DNA of 64,000 bases from Salinispora oceanensis (GCF_000383575.1 NZ_KB911579.1:5326337-5390336), one strand, 5' to 3'; positions 51,021-60,647 are shown, counted from the stretch's first letter. Notes: a model not told the origin generated them from the letters alone. Translations and numbers: made by a program.

Positions 51021-51856
51021 GTGCCGGGCCCGAGGATCCGCCGCATCGGCCGGGGCGCCGCACCTCGTCGCTTCCACTCCCGGGGGTAGCCCAGCGAGAC
51101 CTCCTCGAAACGGACGCCGTCGTAGGTCGTCGTGCGCGGGATGTGCAGGTGGCCGTAGACGGCTATGGCGGCCCGGAACCGGGTGTGCCAGCTCTGGGTG
51201 AGGACGGTGCCGCACCACTGGGCAAACTCCGGGTACCACAGCTGGTAGGTCGGCCGGCGATCCAGCGGCCAGTGGGTCACGAGCACGGTGGGGATCTGTG
51301 GGTCGAGCGCGGCCAGCCGCCGCTCGGTCTCGGCGACGCGGGCGCGGCACCACAACGCCCGATCGGGGTACGGGTCCGCGTGCAGAAGCATCTCGTCGGT
51401 GCAGACCACGCCCGCGTCGTACGCCTTCTTCAGCGACTCCTCCGCTGTACGGGTGCCCGGCGCGCGGAACGTGTAGTCGTAGAGCAGGAAGAGGGGCGCG
51501 ACCGTGACCGGACCGCTGGCGCCCTCCCACCGTGCGTACTCGTCTTCCGGCGTCAAGACGTCGATCTCGCGGCACATCCGGACGAGCGCGCGGTAGCGTT
51601 CCTCGCCGCGCAACGCCACCGGGTCGGAGGGGTGGGTCCAGAGCTCGTGGTTGCCGGGCGTCCAGATCACCTTGCGGAAGCGGGCGCGCAACTGCCGCAA
51701 GGTGCGCTCGACATCGGCGAACAGCTCTCCGACGTCGCCCGCGACGATCAGCCAGTCCTCGTCCGACTCCGGCTTCAGGCCGTCGGCGATGCGCCGGTTC
51801 TCGGCGTACGACACGTGCAGGTCGCTGACTGCAAAAAGGGAAGCTTCGGAGCGCAC
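51017..51856 (-). CDS. Calcineurin-like metallophosphoesterase
   Basis: 279 residues. Metal motifs in order: FAVSDLHVSYAENR (D-x-H), WLIVAGDVGEL (GD), WTPGNHELW (GNHE), VLVTHWPL and VYGHLHIPR (GHxH). It is the usual partner of cluster PPTases. Its substrate is unknown; removal of 3',5'-ADP by-products of pantetheinylation has been a common idea, not shown here. GTG start at 51856 overlaps the previous stop by one base. Confidence 0.85.
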   Translation of the reverse strand: MRSEASLFAVSDLHVSYAENRRIADGLKPESDEDWLIVAGDVGELFADVERTLRQLRARFRKVIWTPGNHELWTHPSDPVALRGEERYRALVRMCREIDVLTPEDEYARWEGASGPVTVAPLFLLYDYTFRAPGTRTAEESLKKAYDAGVVCTDEMLLHADPYPDRALWCRARVAETERRLAALDPQIPTVLVTHWPLDRRPTYQLWYPEFAQWCGTVLTQSWHTRFRAAIAVYGHLHIPRTTTYDGVRFEEVSLGYPREWKRRGAAPRPMRRILGPGT

Positions 51857-52536
51857 TATGCGGGATGGACGAACGGTCGGGGCGGCTCGGGCATCAGCAG
51901 ATTTCCGAGTTCCGGCATGCGTCGCTCGATGTCCTCCCGCAGCAGGCCGCAGTATTGCTGTCCGAAACTTGTCAACTCGCTGATTGCCCGCCGAAGGGAA
52001 AGCCGCTCGCTCTCGAGGGTGGCCATTCTGGAATCGTGTTCCCGCTGGGCGGACTGGATTTTCTGCATAGCCTTCTCGCCGGATTTCTCGATGAGCTCGG
52101 CCGCCCGCATGATGGCGTCGCTGATCAGGGCTTCGGCATCGCGCCGGGCGTCGGTCACATGCTCGCCCGCGGTGCGCTGGGCCATCTGCAGCACGGCCGC
52201 CGCCTTGTCGTCGGTGCGGCCCGGTCGCGGGTCGGGTCGGCGCGCCAAAGCTTCGTCCAACTCAGCGCGCAGGTCACGGGCCAGCCGCTCGGCTCTGGCC
52301 TGCTCCTCCCGCAACCACTGGAGGCGGGCGGCGAGGTCCCTGGCCTCGCTCGCGGCGGACGACGGGCTCGCACCGTCGGCCCGGCTACGCAACCGCTGGT
52401 TGGTGTCGAGCAGCCGCCTCAGCTCATCCTCAATCTCGGCGAGGAAGGCGTCGACCTCGTTCTCGTCGTAGCCCCGCTTACCGATCGGCGGCTTATTGAA
52501 GGCGATGTTGCGAACGTCCTCCGGCGTGAGTGGCAT
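51856..52536 (-). CDS. DivIVA/Wag31-like coiled-coil protein
   Basis: 226 residues. N-terminal DivIVA motif: MPLTPEDVRNIAFNKPPIGK, then RGYDENEVDAFLAEIEDEL. The rest is charged coiled coil (about 60-215) without a membrane segment. DivIVA proteins mark poles and septa in actinobacteria; this shorter copy within a biosynthetic region is a paralogue, not the main Wag31. The ATG at 52536 was chosen as the motif starts there. It heads a three-gene operon with the phosphoesterase and PPTase. Confidence 0.85.
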   Translation of the reverse strand: MPLTPEDVRNIAFNKPPIGKRGYDENEVDAFLAEIEDELRRLLDTNQRLRSRADGASPSSAASEARDLAARLQWLREEQARAERLARDLRAELDEALARRPDPRPGRTDDKAAAVLQMAQRTAGEHVTDARRDAEALISDAIMRAAELIEKSGEKAMQKIQSAQREHDSRMATLESERLSLRRAISELTSFGQQYCGLLREDIERRMPELGNLLMPEPPRPFVHPA

Positions 52537-52949
52537 TACTACTCCGCTACCCTTCGCTGATGCGACAAACTGGGGCATCAGACTACTGGGGCGGCCAGTT
52601 CGATGCCGTCAGCGTTGTCAGGAACGCCAATGAGTCTTCATTGTGGCCGCGCCTGCCCGGTTGGCCAACTTCGCCGAGGTGTGAACTGGCGAGATCAACA
52701 GGAAACCGGCCATAATGGCGATGAGCCTATCGCCGGCGCGCCCGCTAATCAAGCCGCGCAGCCAAACACCGTGGTCAACGCGTTGCCTGCCCGGCGCCGC
52801 CGCGGCTCGCATCACGGTCGGATTCAGCGATCGCTCCCACTTACGATACAGTGGACACCCTGACTGGGCGACTTGCCGACCCGGCGATCGGCGACCCCGA
52901 CATAGCCTCGCCCGAGTCCGACTCGTGCCCGCGGCCAGGGAGATGTTGA
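52537..52949. other. Divergent intergenic region
   Basis: 413 bases between the DivIVA-like gene (minus) and the TIGR03089 gene (plus). No gene is supportable. Promoters for both directions must lie here. No strong inverted repeat was noticed. Confidence 0.4.
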
Positions 52950-53720
52950 ATGCCACACGTGGACGCCTCTTCGGCGCCGGCCCTCACGAGCGACCTCGCG
53001 GCCGGCGGCGATCGCCCGGTGCTCACGTACTGTTCCGACGTCACGGGGGAACGCATCGATTTCACCGCGCACGCGCTCGGCAGCTGGGTCGCGCGGACCG
53101 CGAACATGCTGCGCGACGGGTACGGGTGTGAAGCCGGCGACCACGCGGCGGTGCTCCTGCCGTCGCACTGGCAGACCGCCTCCGTGCTGCTGGGCGCCTG
53201 GTCACTCGGCATGACCTTGTCGATACGCCCCTGGGCGACGGCGGGCCTGCCCATCCAGGACGGTGAGCTCGACTGGCCCCTGCAGACGCTGTTCGTCTCG
53301 ACGCGCCGGCTCGGCAGCTGGCTGGAGGACATCCCGGACGCCCGGCACCGGTTCGCGCTCGACCTCGAACCGGACGCGGGGCTCGGACGGCGTGTGCCCG
53401 CGGACTACCTCGACTACCTTGCCGAGGCGCTGAAACATCCGGACGTCGCGCCGGAGCAGCAACCCGCATGGCAGGCCGAGCTGGCGACCGCCGACGGCAC
53501 GTCCTTCCAGGAATGGATGGACCTCGCGACTGATCTAGCCCGGTCGATGGAGTTGCGCGCTGGAGACCGCCTCCTGGTCGACGCCGACCGCAATGAGCAG
53601 CCGGTCAAGTGGCTGCTCGCGCCGCTCGCCGTGGGCGCCTCGATCGTGTTGTGCGCCGGCCTGGGCGAGGGGGGCCTCCAGCAGCGGGCCGCCCGCGAAG
53701 GCGCCACTCATGTGATGTAG
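52950..53720 (+). CDS. TIGR03089-type actinobacterial protein, AMP-ligase-like N-terminus only
   Basis: 256 residues. The start follows the N-terminal subdomain of AMP-binding enzymes: RPVLTYCSDVTGERIDFTA, LGSWVARTANMLRDGYG, GDHAAVLLPSHWQTASVLLG. The protein ends where the phosphate loop and C-terminal subdomain would begin, so it cannot form adenylates as such. Full-length actinobacterial members are of this size and of unknown function, so it is probably not truncated. Confidence 0.75.
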   Translation: MPHVDASSAPALTSDLAAGGDRPVLTYCSDVTGERIDFTAHALGSWVARTANMLRDGYGCEAGDHAAVLLPSHWQTASVLLGAWSLGMTLSIRPWATAGLPIQDGELDWPLQTLFVSTRRLGSWLEDIPDARHRFALDLEPDAGLGRRVPADYLDYLAEALKHPDVAPEQQPAWQAELATADGTSFQEWMDLATDLARSMELRAGDRLLVDADRNEQPVKWLLAPLAVGASIVLCAGLGEGGLQQRAAREGATHVM

Positions 53721-54025
53721 ATCGCTGCGCACCACCAAAGCGGAATCACGCTAATCAAGGTGGACGCCTTGCGTCACGCTGAGGCATCCGGTAGAAAGAG
53801 GGAGACTTATCCGGGTATGGGGCACCCAGAATAGTGGGCCGGACAGATTAACCGTTACGGCGAATTGCGCCGGCGGGTTCCGAAATTTAGACGACTGGAT
53901 GCGCTAAACTCGCCAGTTCCGCGCATCCTTCCTTTCTGATGCGACGGATTCTCTCTCCTAGGAGAAGGCATGCATGGTGGCTGTCCGAGCAACGCGCTGA
54001 ACATCTGCGCCGCCGGGGTCGGGCG
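53721..54025. other. Intergenic region upstream of the thioesterase
   Basis: 305 bases, A/T-rich in the middle (around 53800-53900). No gene seen. In-frame upstream codons of the thioesterase extend to 53939, but the family match starts at 54026. Confidence 0.35.
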
Positions 54026-54793
54026 ATGAGCGACCGGAATCAGTGGCTGCAGCAGCTGCACGGTGACGCGGCTCGTCCCGCACCCGTGGCCCTGGTGTGC
54101 TTCCCGCACGCGGGCGGCGCGGCGAGCTACTTCTTCCGCTTCGGCCGCAGTGCTCCGGCATGGCTGGATGTCTGGGCCGTGCAGTACCCGGGCCGTCAGG
54201 ACCGGCGCACCGAGCCGATGATCGACGACGAGCCGGAGCTGACCGAGCATATCTTCCGCGCACTGACCCCGTGGCGCGGCGGAGCGCTGGCCTTCTTCGG
54301 CCACAGCATGGGCGCGGTGCTGGCCTTCGAGACCGCCCGCCGCCTGGGCAAGGCCACCGGCACCAGGGTGGTCCGGCTGTTCGCCTCCGGACGTCGTGCC
54401 CCCTCGCGCTACCAGCCGGGAACCGTGCATCTGAGCGGCGACCAGGCACTGCTGGCCGAGCTGCGCTCGCTCGGCGGCACAAACGCCATGGTTCTGGAGG
54501 ACCCGGAGCTGCGGGACATGATCCTGCCCGCCGTCCGCAACGACTACCGGCTGATCGAGCGGTACCGCGGCAGCCCGGCGGCGCGGGTGGACTGCCCGAT
54601 CACTGTGCTGGTCGGCGATGACGATCCGATGACCTCGGTCGAGGAGGCCGAGGCGTGGGCCACGCACACCACGTCGACCGCCGAGACCATCCTCTTCCCC
54701 GGCGGTCACTTCTATCTGGAGAATAGTTCGGCCCGGCTGGCCAAGGAGGTGTTCAGCCGCCTGGAGCCGTACGCGGCGGCGTCCACCGGGTAA
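54026..54793 (+). CDS. Type II thioesterase
   Basis: About 255 residues. VALVCFPHAGGAASYFFRF, VQYPGRQDRR, nucleophile loop FFGHSMGAVLAFE, DDDPMTSVE and PGGHFYLEN give the full editing-thioesterase pattern. The ATG at 54026 was chosen because the family match begins there; the ribosome site is weak. It lies upstream of the flavin enzyme and OMT genes, so it probably clears misloaded PKS carriers, complementing the terminal TE domain. Confidence 0.87.
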   Translation: MSDRNQWLQQLHGDAARPAPVALVCFPHAGGAASYFFRFGRSAPAWLDVWAVQYPGRQDRRTEPMIDDEPELTEHIFRALTPWRGGALAFFGHSMGAVLAFETARRLGKATGTRVVRLFASGRRAPSRYQPGTVHLSGDQALLAELRSLGGTNAMVLEDPELRDMILPAVRNDYRLIERYRGSPAARVDCPITVLVGDDDPMTSVEEAEAWATHTTSTAETILFPGGHFYLENSSARLAKEVFSRLEPYAAASTG

Positions 54794-54840
54794 ACGATGT
54801 CCGCCATCAACGCATTCAGGTCAGACGATAGGGTTCGCCA

Positions 54841-56244
54841 GTGCACGAGATCACCCGTGGGGTAGTCCTAGGAACCAGTATCGCCGGAATGCTTGCGGCT
54901 TCCGCCCTCGCCCGGCACGTCGACGAAGTCATTGTCGTCGAGCGCGACGAGGCGCCGACCGGCCCGTTTTCCCGCAAAGGCCTGCCTCAATCCTGGCACG
55001 TTCACCAGCTGTGGTCGAGTGGCGCCAAGCTCATCGACAAGCTGCTACCAGGTACGATCAATCGCCTCTACCAGGCCGGCGCGAACCGCATCGGAGTTCC
55101 GCAGCAGCACATCACGCTCACCGCATTCGGCTGGCAGCACCGATTCACCGAAAGCCAGTACATGGTGTGCTGCAGCCGGCCGTTGATCGACTGGACGATT
55201 CTGCAGCAGATCCAGGCCGAACCGCGGATCACGGTGTTGTGGGAGCACGACGCCACAGGGCTGCTCGGCACGGCCGACCATGTCACCGGGGTGATCGTGC
55301 GAGACATGGCGACCGGCGCGCATCGCGAGATGCAGGCGGACCTGGTGGTCGACGCGACCGGCCGGGCGTCACAGCTGGCGAACTGGCTGACCGGCATGGG
55401 GCTGCCTCCAGTCGAGACGGACGTCGTGGACAGTGGCATCACGTACGCCACGCGGCTGTTCCGCGCGCCTCCCGGCGCCGGCCAGGGCTTCCCCATCGTC
55501 ACCGTCTACGCCGACTACCGAGTGCCTCGGCCGGGACAGAACGGCACGATCTTTCCGATCGAGAACGGGAACTGGCTCGTCACCGTCTCCGGCACCCGCG
55601 GTGGTGAGCCGCCCGCGGACGACAACGCCTTCACCGAGTTCGCCCGCGGCCTGCGCCATCCCATCGTGGCCGACTTCCTGGCCGGCGCCGAGCCACTCAC
55701 GTCCGTGCGACGCACGCGGAGCACGTCGAACCGGCGCCTGCACTTCGACAAGCTGCCACAGTGGCCGCGCGGGCTCGCGGCCATCGGCGATGCCGTGGCC
55801 GCGTTCAACCCGATTTTCGGGCACGGCATCATCGCCGCCGCCATGGACGCGACCGCGCTCAGCGAGGCGCTTGAGCGTGTGAGCTCGGTGGGCGACGTGG
55901 GCGCGTTGCTGGTACGCAAGGTGGCCCGGATCGTCGACGAGCCGTGGCTGATCGCCACCTCGCAGGACACCTGCTACCCCGATTGCCGCATTCAGGCGAA
56001 AGACCCGCGGCTCACCGAGAAACCGGACCCACGGCAGCAGCAGCTGACCGACTTCGTGAGCGAAGTGGCCACCCGGCAACCGGTGGTCAACAACGCTCTG
56101 CTGAGGATCACCTCGTTGTCGGCGCCCTCCTCGTGCATGCAGGAGCCCGAAGTCCTCGCCGCCCTGCAGGCCGGGCCGACACATCCGCGGCTCACCGAGC
56201 CGCCGTTGACCACGAGTGAACGCATGCTGCTCCAGCGGGCGTGA
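54841..56244 (+). CDS. FAD-dependent monooxygenase, polyether-epoxidase-like
   Basis: 467 residues, group A flavoprotein. FAD motif GVVLGTSIAGMLAASALA, then SRKGLPQSWHVHQLWSSGAK, VVDATGRASQLANWL, and the second FAD contact AIGDAVAAFNPIFGHGIIAA. The layout resembles epoxidases of polyether clusters (MonCI, Lsd18 type), which epoxidise alkenes of a polyketide chain. Halogenase motifs (WxWxIP) are not seen. If the PKS makes polyenes, this enzyme could epoxidise them, but a simple hydroxylase is possible. GTG start at 54841, 47 bases after the thioesterase. Confidence 0.72.
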   Translation: MHEITRGVVLGTSIAGMLAASALARHVDEVIVVERDEAPTGPFSRKGLPQSWHVHQLWSSGAKLIDKLLPGTINRLYQAGANRIGVPQQHITLTAFGWQHRFTESQYMVCCSRPLIDWTILQQIQAEPRITVLWEHDATGLLGTADHVTGVIVRDMATGAHREMQADLVVDATGRASQLANWLTGMGLPPVETDVVDSGITYATRLFRAPPGAGQGFPIVTVYADYRVPRPGQNGTIFPIENGNWLVTVSGTRGGEPPADDNAFTEFARGLRHPIVADFLAGAEPLTSVRRTRSTSNRRLHFDKLPQWPRGLAAIGDAVAAFNPIFGHGIIAAAMDATALSEALERVSSVGDVGALLVRKVARIVDEPWLIATSQDTCYPDCRIQAKDPRLTEKPDPRQQQLTDFVSEVATRQPVVNNALLRITSLSAPSSCMQEPEVLAALQAGPTHPRLTEPPLTTSERMLLQRA

Positions 56245-56271
56245 GCCGCACACGACGAACGGGAGAACCCC

Positions 56272-56934
56272 ATGGCGACTCAGATCGCACTCACGTCCGA
56301 ACTCGACGCCTACGTCCGCGACGCCTCCCTGCGGGACGACCCGATCCTTCGCGAGCTGCGCGAGGTGACCGCCGAGCTGCCCGCCGGGCGCGCCATGCAG
56401 GTCTCCGCCGAGGAGGGCCAGCTCCTGGCGCTGCTCGTTAGCCTCACCGGCGCGACCTCGGTTCTGGAAGTCGGCACCTACACCGGTTACAGCACCCTGT
56501 GCATGACACGGGCGCTGCCCGCCGACGGCGAGATGATTACCTGTGACATCACCCGGAAGTGGCTCTCGATCGGCGAGGAGTACTGGCGGCGGGCCGGGGT
56601 GAGCGATCGGATCAGCGTACGGATCGGTGATGCGGCCGAGACCCTCGCCGGCCTGGTCGCCGAACGCGGCGCTGAGAGCTTCGACCTGGTTTTCATCGAC
56701 GCCGACAAGACCGGTTACCGGGACTACTACGAGCGCGCCCTCACTCTCGTACGGTCCGGGGGTTTGATCATCATCGACAACACGCTGTTCTTCGGACGCG
56801 TGGTGGACCCGGCCGCCCAGGACCCGGACACCGTCGCGATCCGGGCGCTCAACACGGCGCTGAGCGACGACCCTCGCGTTGACATCACGCTGCTCACCAT
56901 GGCGGACGGCATCACGCTGGCCCGCAAGAGATGA
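56272..56934 (+). CDS. fkbG: O-methyltransferase for methoxymalonyl-ACP (FkbG-like)
   Basis: 220 residues, class I SAM methyltransferase of the CCoAOMT type. SAM motif I VLEVGTYTGYSTLCMTRAL, metal-site VFIDADKTGYRDYYERAL, and GGLIIIDNTLFFG. In methoxymalonyl-ACP cassettes FkbG methylates the 2-hydroxyl of the ACP-bound three-carbon unit. Here it lies on the opposite strand from the other four genes and converges on fkbH, so the cassette is split in two transcripts. GGGAGA precedes the ATG. Confidence 0.83.
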   Translation: MATQIALTSELDAYVRDASLRDDPILRELREVTAELPAGRAMQVSAEEGQLLALLVSLTGATSVLEVGTYTGYSTLCMTRALPADGEMITCDITRKWLSIGEEYWRRAGVSDRISVRIGDAAETLAGLVAERGAESFDLVFIDADKTGYRDYYERALTLVRSGGLIIIDNTLFFGRVVDPAAQDPDTVAIRALNTALSDDPRVDITLLTMADGITLARKR

Positions 56935-57312
56935 GCCACGGCCGAGATGGCGTCAGGCCGACCGGTGGACCTGGCTGATTGCGGTCGCCTTGGCCCAGCT
57001 CCGTCTGGCCCGCCGTCTGATCGGCGACCACCGGCTGCCCTGGCAGAAACGCAGCCGGTCGCCAAGCTCACCCCGGGCCGGGTCCGGCGAGGTTTCGGTC
57101 ATCCGCTGCCCCGCATTGGCAGCCCGGCCAGCGCACCGAAACCCACCCGACCCGGCCCCGGACGCCCCAAAGGATCCCCGATCCACGCCCACACAACGCC
57201 ACCCCGCCACAAGGAAAACCCAGGTCAAGACCTTAGAGCGGCGAAACCGACGATAAACGCGAAGCTGAGGGCGCGGCCGTTCGGGCGGCGTCCTCAGCCG
57301 TGGCACGCCTGG
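56935..57312. other. Convergent intergenic region
   Basis: 378 bases between the ends of fkbG and fkbH. No gene seen; a Pro/Thr/His-rich plus-strand frame is low complexity. It holds a strong hairpin at 57264-57298. Confidence 0.45.
57264..57298 (-). terminator. Long hairpin just after fkbH
   Basis: GCTGAGG at 57264-57270 pairs with CCTCAGC at 57292-57298. The stem continues inward as CGC/GCG and GCC/GGC with one wobble and one mismatch around a GTTC loop, about 15 pairs in all. It lies 15 bases past the fkbH stop on the minus strand, as expected for the terminator of the PKS/fkb operon. Confidence 0.55.
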
Positions 57313-58389
57313 TCAGGTCAGGGCTAGCCGCGGCGCGTCGATGCGCATGGTGGTGGGCAGCGGACGGACGTCCGGCAGCAAGTGCAGGCGTTGCGTGTCC
57401 GCGTGCGCCGCCGCCGGCACAGCCGCGAGACACTCGCAGGGCTCGTCGGTGAACCCGGCGAACCGGTACGCGATCTCCATGATCCGATTGCGTGAGGTCG
57501 GCCGAAAGTCCGCCACGAGGTGGGCGCCGGTCGCCGCGGCCTTGCCGATCAGCCAGTTCAGCACGGCCGCGCCGGCACCGAAGGACACGACGCGGCACGA
57601 CGTCGCCAGCAGTTTGAGATGCCATGGATCCGCATCGCGGCGCAGGAGCAGCACTCCCACCGCGCCGTGCGGTCCGAATCGGTCCTCCATCGTCACGGTG
57701 AGCACCTCGTGACTCGGGTCGGCCAGCAGCGCGCGCAGATCCGCGTCGGAATAGTGCACGCCGGTGGCGTTCATCTGGCTCGTCCGCAGCGTGAGCTCCT
57801 CCACCCGGGCGAGATCCTCCTCCGACGCCCGGTCGATCCGCATCACGAGGTCCAGCGAGCGCAGGAACTCCTCGGACGGGCCGTCGAACGACGTCTGTTC
57901 GGCCTCACGTCGCAGATTGGCCTGGTACATCTCACGGCGCCGGCGCGAGTCGGCCGTCACCGTCGCGGGGGTGAACTCGGGGAGTCCGGTCAGTTCCGCG
58001 ATCTGCTCCGCCCAGTAGCAGCGCACCTCGGGACGGTGGAACGCGACCTCGGCACGCTCCGCCGGCTGGTCGTCGACGAAGGCGATCATGTCGTACGCGA
58101 AGTTCAGCCGGTCGGCGATCTCCTGGACCGACGCGGACTTGGGACCCCAGCCGATCTTGGCTAGCACGAAGTACTCGGCGATGCCGAGTGCCTCAAGCCG
58201 CGCCCACGCCAGGTCGTGGTCGTTCTTGCTGGACACCGCATGCAGGATGCCCCGCGCATCCAGCTCAGCCAGGGTGGCCCGCGCATGGTCAACGAGAATC
58301 ACCTCGTCGCGCTCCAGCAGCGTGCCCTTCCACAGCGTGTTGTCCAGATCCCACACGACGCACTTGACGGTTTTGACCTTATCGTTCAC
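57313..58389 (-). CDS. fkbH: Glyceryl-ACP synthase/phosphatase, HAD type (FkbH-like)
   Basis: 358 residues. HAD motif I CVVWDLDNTLWKG, SSKNDHDLAW, KIGWGPKSASVQEIA and FVDDQPAERAEV identify the HAD-IIIC/FkbH family; a GNAT-like C-terminal half follows. It captures 1,3-bisphosphoglycerate, dephosphorylates it and loads glycerate on the cassette ACP. GTG at 58389 overlaps the fkbI stop (GTGA); the much longer open frame upstream is antisense-like and not coding. Confidence 0.9.
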   Translation of the reverse strand: MNDKVKTVKCVVWDLDNTLWKGTLLERDEVILVDHARATLAELDARGILHAVSSKNDHDLAWARLEALGIAEYFVLAKIGWGPKSASVQEIADRLNFAYDMIAFVDDQPAERAEVAFHRPEVRCYWAEQIAELTGLPEFTPATVTADSRRRREMYQANLRREAEQTSFDGPSEEFLRSLDLVMRIDRASEEDLARVEELTLRTSQMNATGVHYSDADLRALLADPSHEVLTVTMEDRFGPHGAVGVLLLRRDADPWHLKLLATSCRVVSFGAGAAVLNWLIGKAAATGAHLVADFRPTSRNRIMEIAYRFAGFTDEPCECLAAVPAAAHADTQRLHLLPDVRPLPTTMRIDAPRLALT

Positions 58390-59519
58390 GGTGCCTCCTG
58401 CAGGTCGGCGCAGTCCGCGTTGGCGAGGACGTGCTGGGCGAGGATGAGCTGGCATATCTCGCTGCTGCCTTCGATGATTTCCATGAGCTTCGCGTCCCGG
58501 TACGCACGCGCCACCACGTGGCCGTCGGATGCGCCCGCGGACGCCAGTATCTGTACGGCCGAGGCGGCGCCCTGGGCGGCCTGCGTCGCGCTCACGTGCT
58601 TCGCGAGCACGGTGGCGACGACCTGGTCGGGCGATCCGGATTCCCAGCATTGGCTGGCGTTGCGGCACGAGTTCGCCGCCGTCTGCTCCGCGACGAACAG
58701 CTCCGCTATCCGCCGCGCGACGAGTTGGTGCTCCCCGATCGGCTTGCCGAACTGCACCCGCGACCCCGCATGGCGGGACACCGCGGTCAGGCAAGCCCGC
58801 AGGATGCCCACGCAGCCCCACGCCACCGACATCCGCCCGTACACCAGCGCCGAGGTGATCAGGAACGCCATCGGCATGCCGGCGCCGCCCAGCATGTTGG
58901 TGACCGGTACGCGTACGCCGTCGAGCCGGATGTGCGCGTGCCCGGCGGCACGGCAGCCGAGCGGGTGCGGAACCTTCTCGATCGAGACGCCGGGCGTGTC
59001 GGCCGGCACGACCACCGCCGCGCCGTCGCCGCCCGCCCGGCCGAAGACGACCAGAAGATCGGCGTACGCGGCCGCGGTGATCCACGACTTGCGGCCCTCG
59101 AGCACCACCGAGTCACCGGTGACGCGGATCGTCGTCTCCATCTCACCCAGATCGCTGCCCGCGTCCGGCTCGCTGAAGGCGACCGCCGCGAGCCGGCCTG
59201 CGGTCAGCTCGGGCAGGAACGCCGCCCGCTGCGTACGGTCGCCGAGGCGCTGCACGCTCCAGGCCGCCATGCCCTGCGACGTCATCACGCTGCGCAACGA
59301 ACTGCACAAACTTCCGACGTACGCGGTGAGCTCGCCGTTGTCGCGGCTGCTCACGCCAAGTCCACCGTGTTCCTTCGGCACCTGGGCGCAGAGCACGCCG
59401 GCGGCGCCGAGCTCACGCAGGACGCCGACCGGGATGGCACCGGTGACGTCCCAGACACCCGCCTGGTCGGCGACCAGGCGGGCGACGGCCGCGTACTCGT
59501 CCGTCAGCAGGTCAGGCAT
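58386..59519 (-). CDS. fkbI: Acyl-ACP dehydrogenase of methoxymalonyl pathway (FkbI-like)
   Basis: 377 residues, ACAD fold. VAFSEPDAGSDLGEMETTI, GRKSWITAAAYADL and the catalytic loop IIEGSSEICQLILAQ are visible. In the cassette it oxidises the hydroxymethyl-derived intermediate on the ACP. It overlaps fkbJ by 8 bases and fkbH by GTGA. The role follows from gene order G-H-I-J-K, which is diagnostic. Confidence 0.88.
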   Translation of the reverse strand: MPDLLTDEYAAVARLVADQAGVWDVTGAIPVGVLRELGAAGVLCAQVPKEHGGLGVSSRDNGELTAYVGSLCSSLRSVMTSQGMAAWSVQRLGDRTQRAAFLPELTAGRLAAVAFSEPDAGSDLGEMETTIRVTGDSVVLEGRKSWITAAAYADLLVVFGRAGGDGAAVVVPADTPGVSIEKVPHPLGCRAAGHAHIRLDGVRVPVTNMLGGAGMPMAFLITSALVYGRMSVAWGCVGILRACLTAVSRHAGSRVQFGKPIGEHQLVARRIAELFVAEQTAANSCRNASQCWESGSPDQVVATVLAKHVSATQAAQGAASAVQILASAGASDGHVVARAYRDAKLMEIIEGSSEICQLILAQHVLANADCADLQEAP

Positions 59520-59793
59520 CGCCGGTCACGGCCGTCTCGCCGCGCAGCCGCCGTACGAGGGCGGCCATGGCCTCGACCGTACGGAAGTTGACCAGCTGGA
59601 GGTCCTTTCCGACGATCTCGACGGCGAAGGTCTGCTCCAGGAACACCACCAGTTGCATCGCGAACATCGACGTGGCGAGGCCGGTCGCGAAGAGATCCTG
59701 GTCCACGTCCGGCGCCACCTTGGTCTTGGCCGTCACGAACCGGATAATCTCGTCCTCGATGGATTCCGTCCTGGCTTGCTGTTCTGCGGTCAC
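59512..59793 (-). CDS. fkbJ: Acyl carrier protein of methoxymalonyl pathway (FkbJ-like)
   Basis: 93 residues. The phosphopantetheine serine is in DLFATGLATSMFAMQLVVFL, the usual FkbJ form (G-L-x-S-S/T-S-M). It carries the glyceryl unit through oxidation and methylation and then hands methoxymalonyl to a PKS acyltransferase. ATGA overlap with fkbK. Confidence 0.9.
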   Translation of the reverse strand: MTAEQQARTESIEDEIIRFVTAKTKVAPDVDQDLFATGLATSMFAMQLVVFLEQTFAVEIVGKDLQLVNFRTVEAMAALVRRLRGETAVTGDA

Positions 59794-60647
59794 TCCGCTG
59801 TCTCCTTGTAGTCGTAGAACCCACGGCCGGTCTTGCGGCCGAGTTCACCTCGCCGGACCTTATCGAGAAGCAGCTCGCTGGGGCGGTACCGCTCGTCCCC
59901 GATCCGGGCGTGCAGCACGTTCAGCGAGTCGACGAGGTTGTCGATGCCGATCAGGTCCGCGGTGCGCAGCGGACCGGTCGGGTGCCCGAGGCAGCCATGC
60001 ATCAGCGCGTCCACATCTTCGGCGGAGGCCGTGCTGGCCGCGACCACCCGGGCCGCGTCATTGATCATCGGATGCAGCAGGCGGCTGGTCACGAACCCCG
60101 GTGCGTCGCGTACCACCACCGCGCGCCGCCCCAGGCGCGTCAGGAGAGAGAGCACCGACGCGACGGTCTCATCCGAGGTCCGGGGCCCGCGGATCACCTC
60201 CACCATGGGGATCAGGTAGGAGGGGTTCATGAAGTGGGTGCCGATCAGGGCGCCCGGGTTCGGCAGGCTGTCCGCCAGTTCGTCGATGGGTATCCCCGAG
60301 GTGTTGGAGATCAGTGGGGTACCGGGATCGACGATGGCGGCCGTCTCGGCGAGCACCTTCGCCTTCAGATCCGGCAGTTCCGTGATCGCCTCGATCACCG
60401 CTGTCGCTTTCCTGATGTCACTCAGCGACAGCGTCGTGTGCAGCGCGCCGGGATCACGGTCCGCCGGGACCGCACCCATGAGCTGCGCGTGCCGCAGGCC
60501 GTTGCGGATCTCGCGGCGGGCGAGGTCCAACGCCGCCGCGTCGACGTCCACCAGTGTGACCGGCAGGCCCTGCCCGGCCACGAGCGTCGAGATCCCGGTG
60601 CCCATGACTCCGGCGCCGAGCACCGCGACGCTCTCGTTCTCCGTCAT
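59790..60647 (-). CDS. fkbK: 3-hydroxyacyl-ACP dehydrogenase of methoxymalonyl pathway (FkbK-like)
   Basis: 285 residues of the 3-hydroxybutyryl-CoA dehydrogenase family. NAD motif VAVLGAGVMGTGISTLVAGQ, GTHFMNPSYLIPMVEVI (catalytic His), DAPGFVTSRLLHPMIN, and C-terminal GELGRKTGRGFYDY. It oxidises the glyceryl-ACP hydroxyl. ATG at 60647 follows GGGGAGAAG. It starts 46 bases after the PKS stop, so the PKS and fkbKJIH genes look like one operon. Confidence 0.9.
   Translation of the reverse strand: MTENESVAVLGAGVMGTGISTLVAGQGLPVTLVDVDAAALDLARREIRNGLRHAQLMGAVPADRDPGALHTTLSLSDIRKATAVIEAITELPDLKAKVLAETAAIVDPGTPLISNTSGIPIDELADSLPNPGALIGTHFMNPSYLIPMVEVIRGPRTSDETVASVLSLLTRLGRRAVVVRDAPGFVTSRLLHPMINDAARVVAASTASAEDVDALMHGCLGHPTGPLRTADLIGIDNLVDSLNVLHARIGDERYRPSELLLDKVRRGELGRKTGRGFYDYKETAE

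Noticed and set aside
57313..59085. Extension of the fkbH frame to 590 codons
   Set aside because: The extra N-terminal part is Arg/Gly-rich and antisense-like inside fkbI; the GTG at 58389 gives the normal FkbH start and a GTGA overlap.
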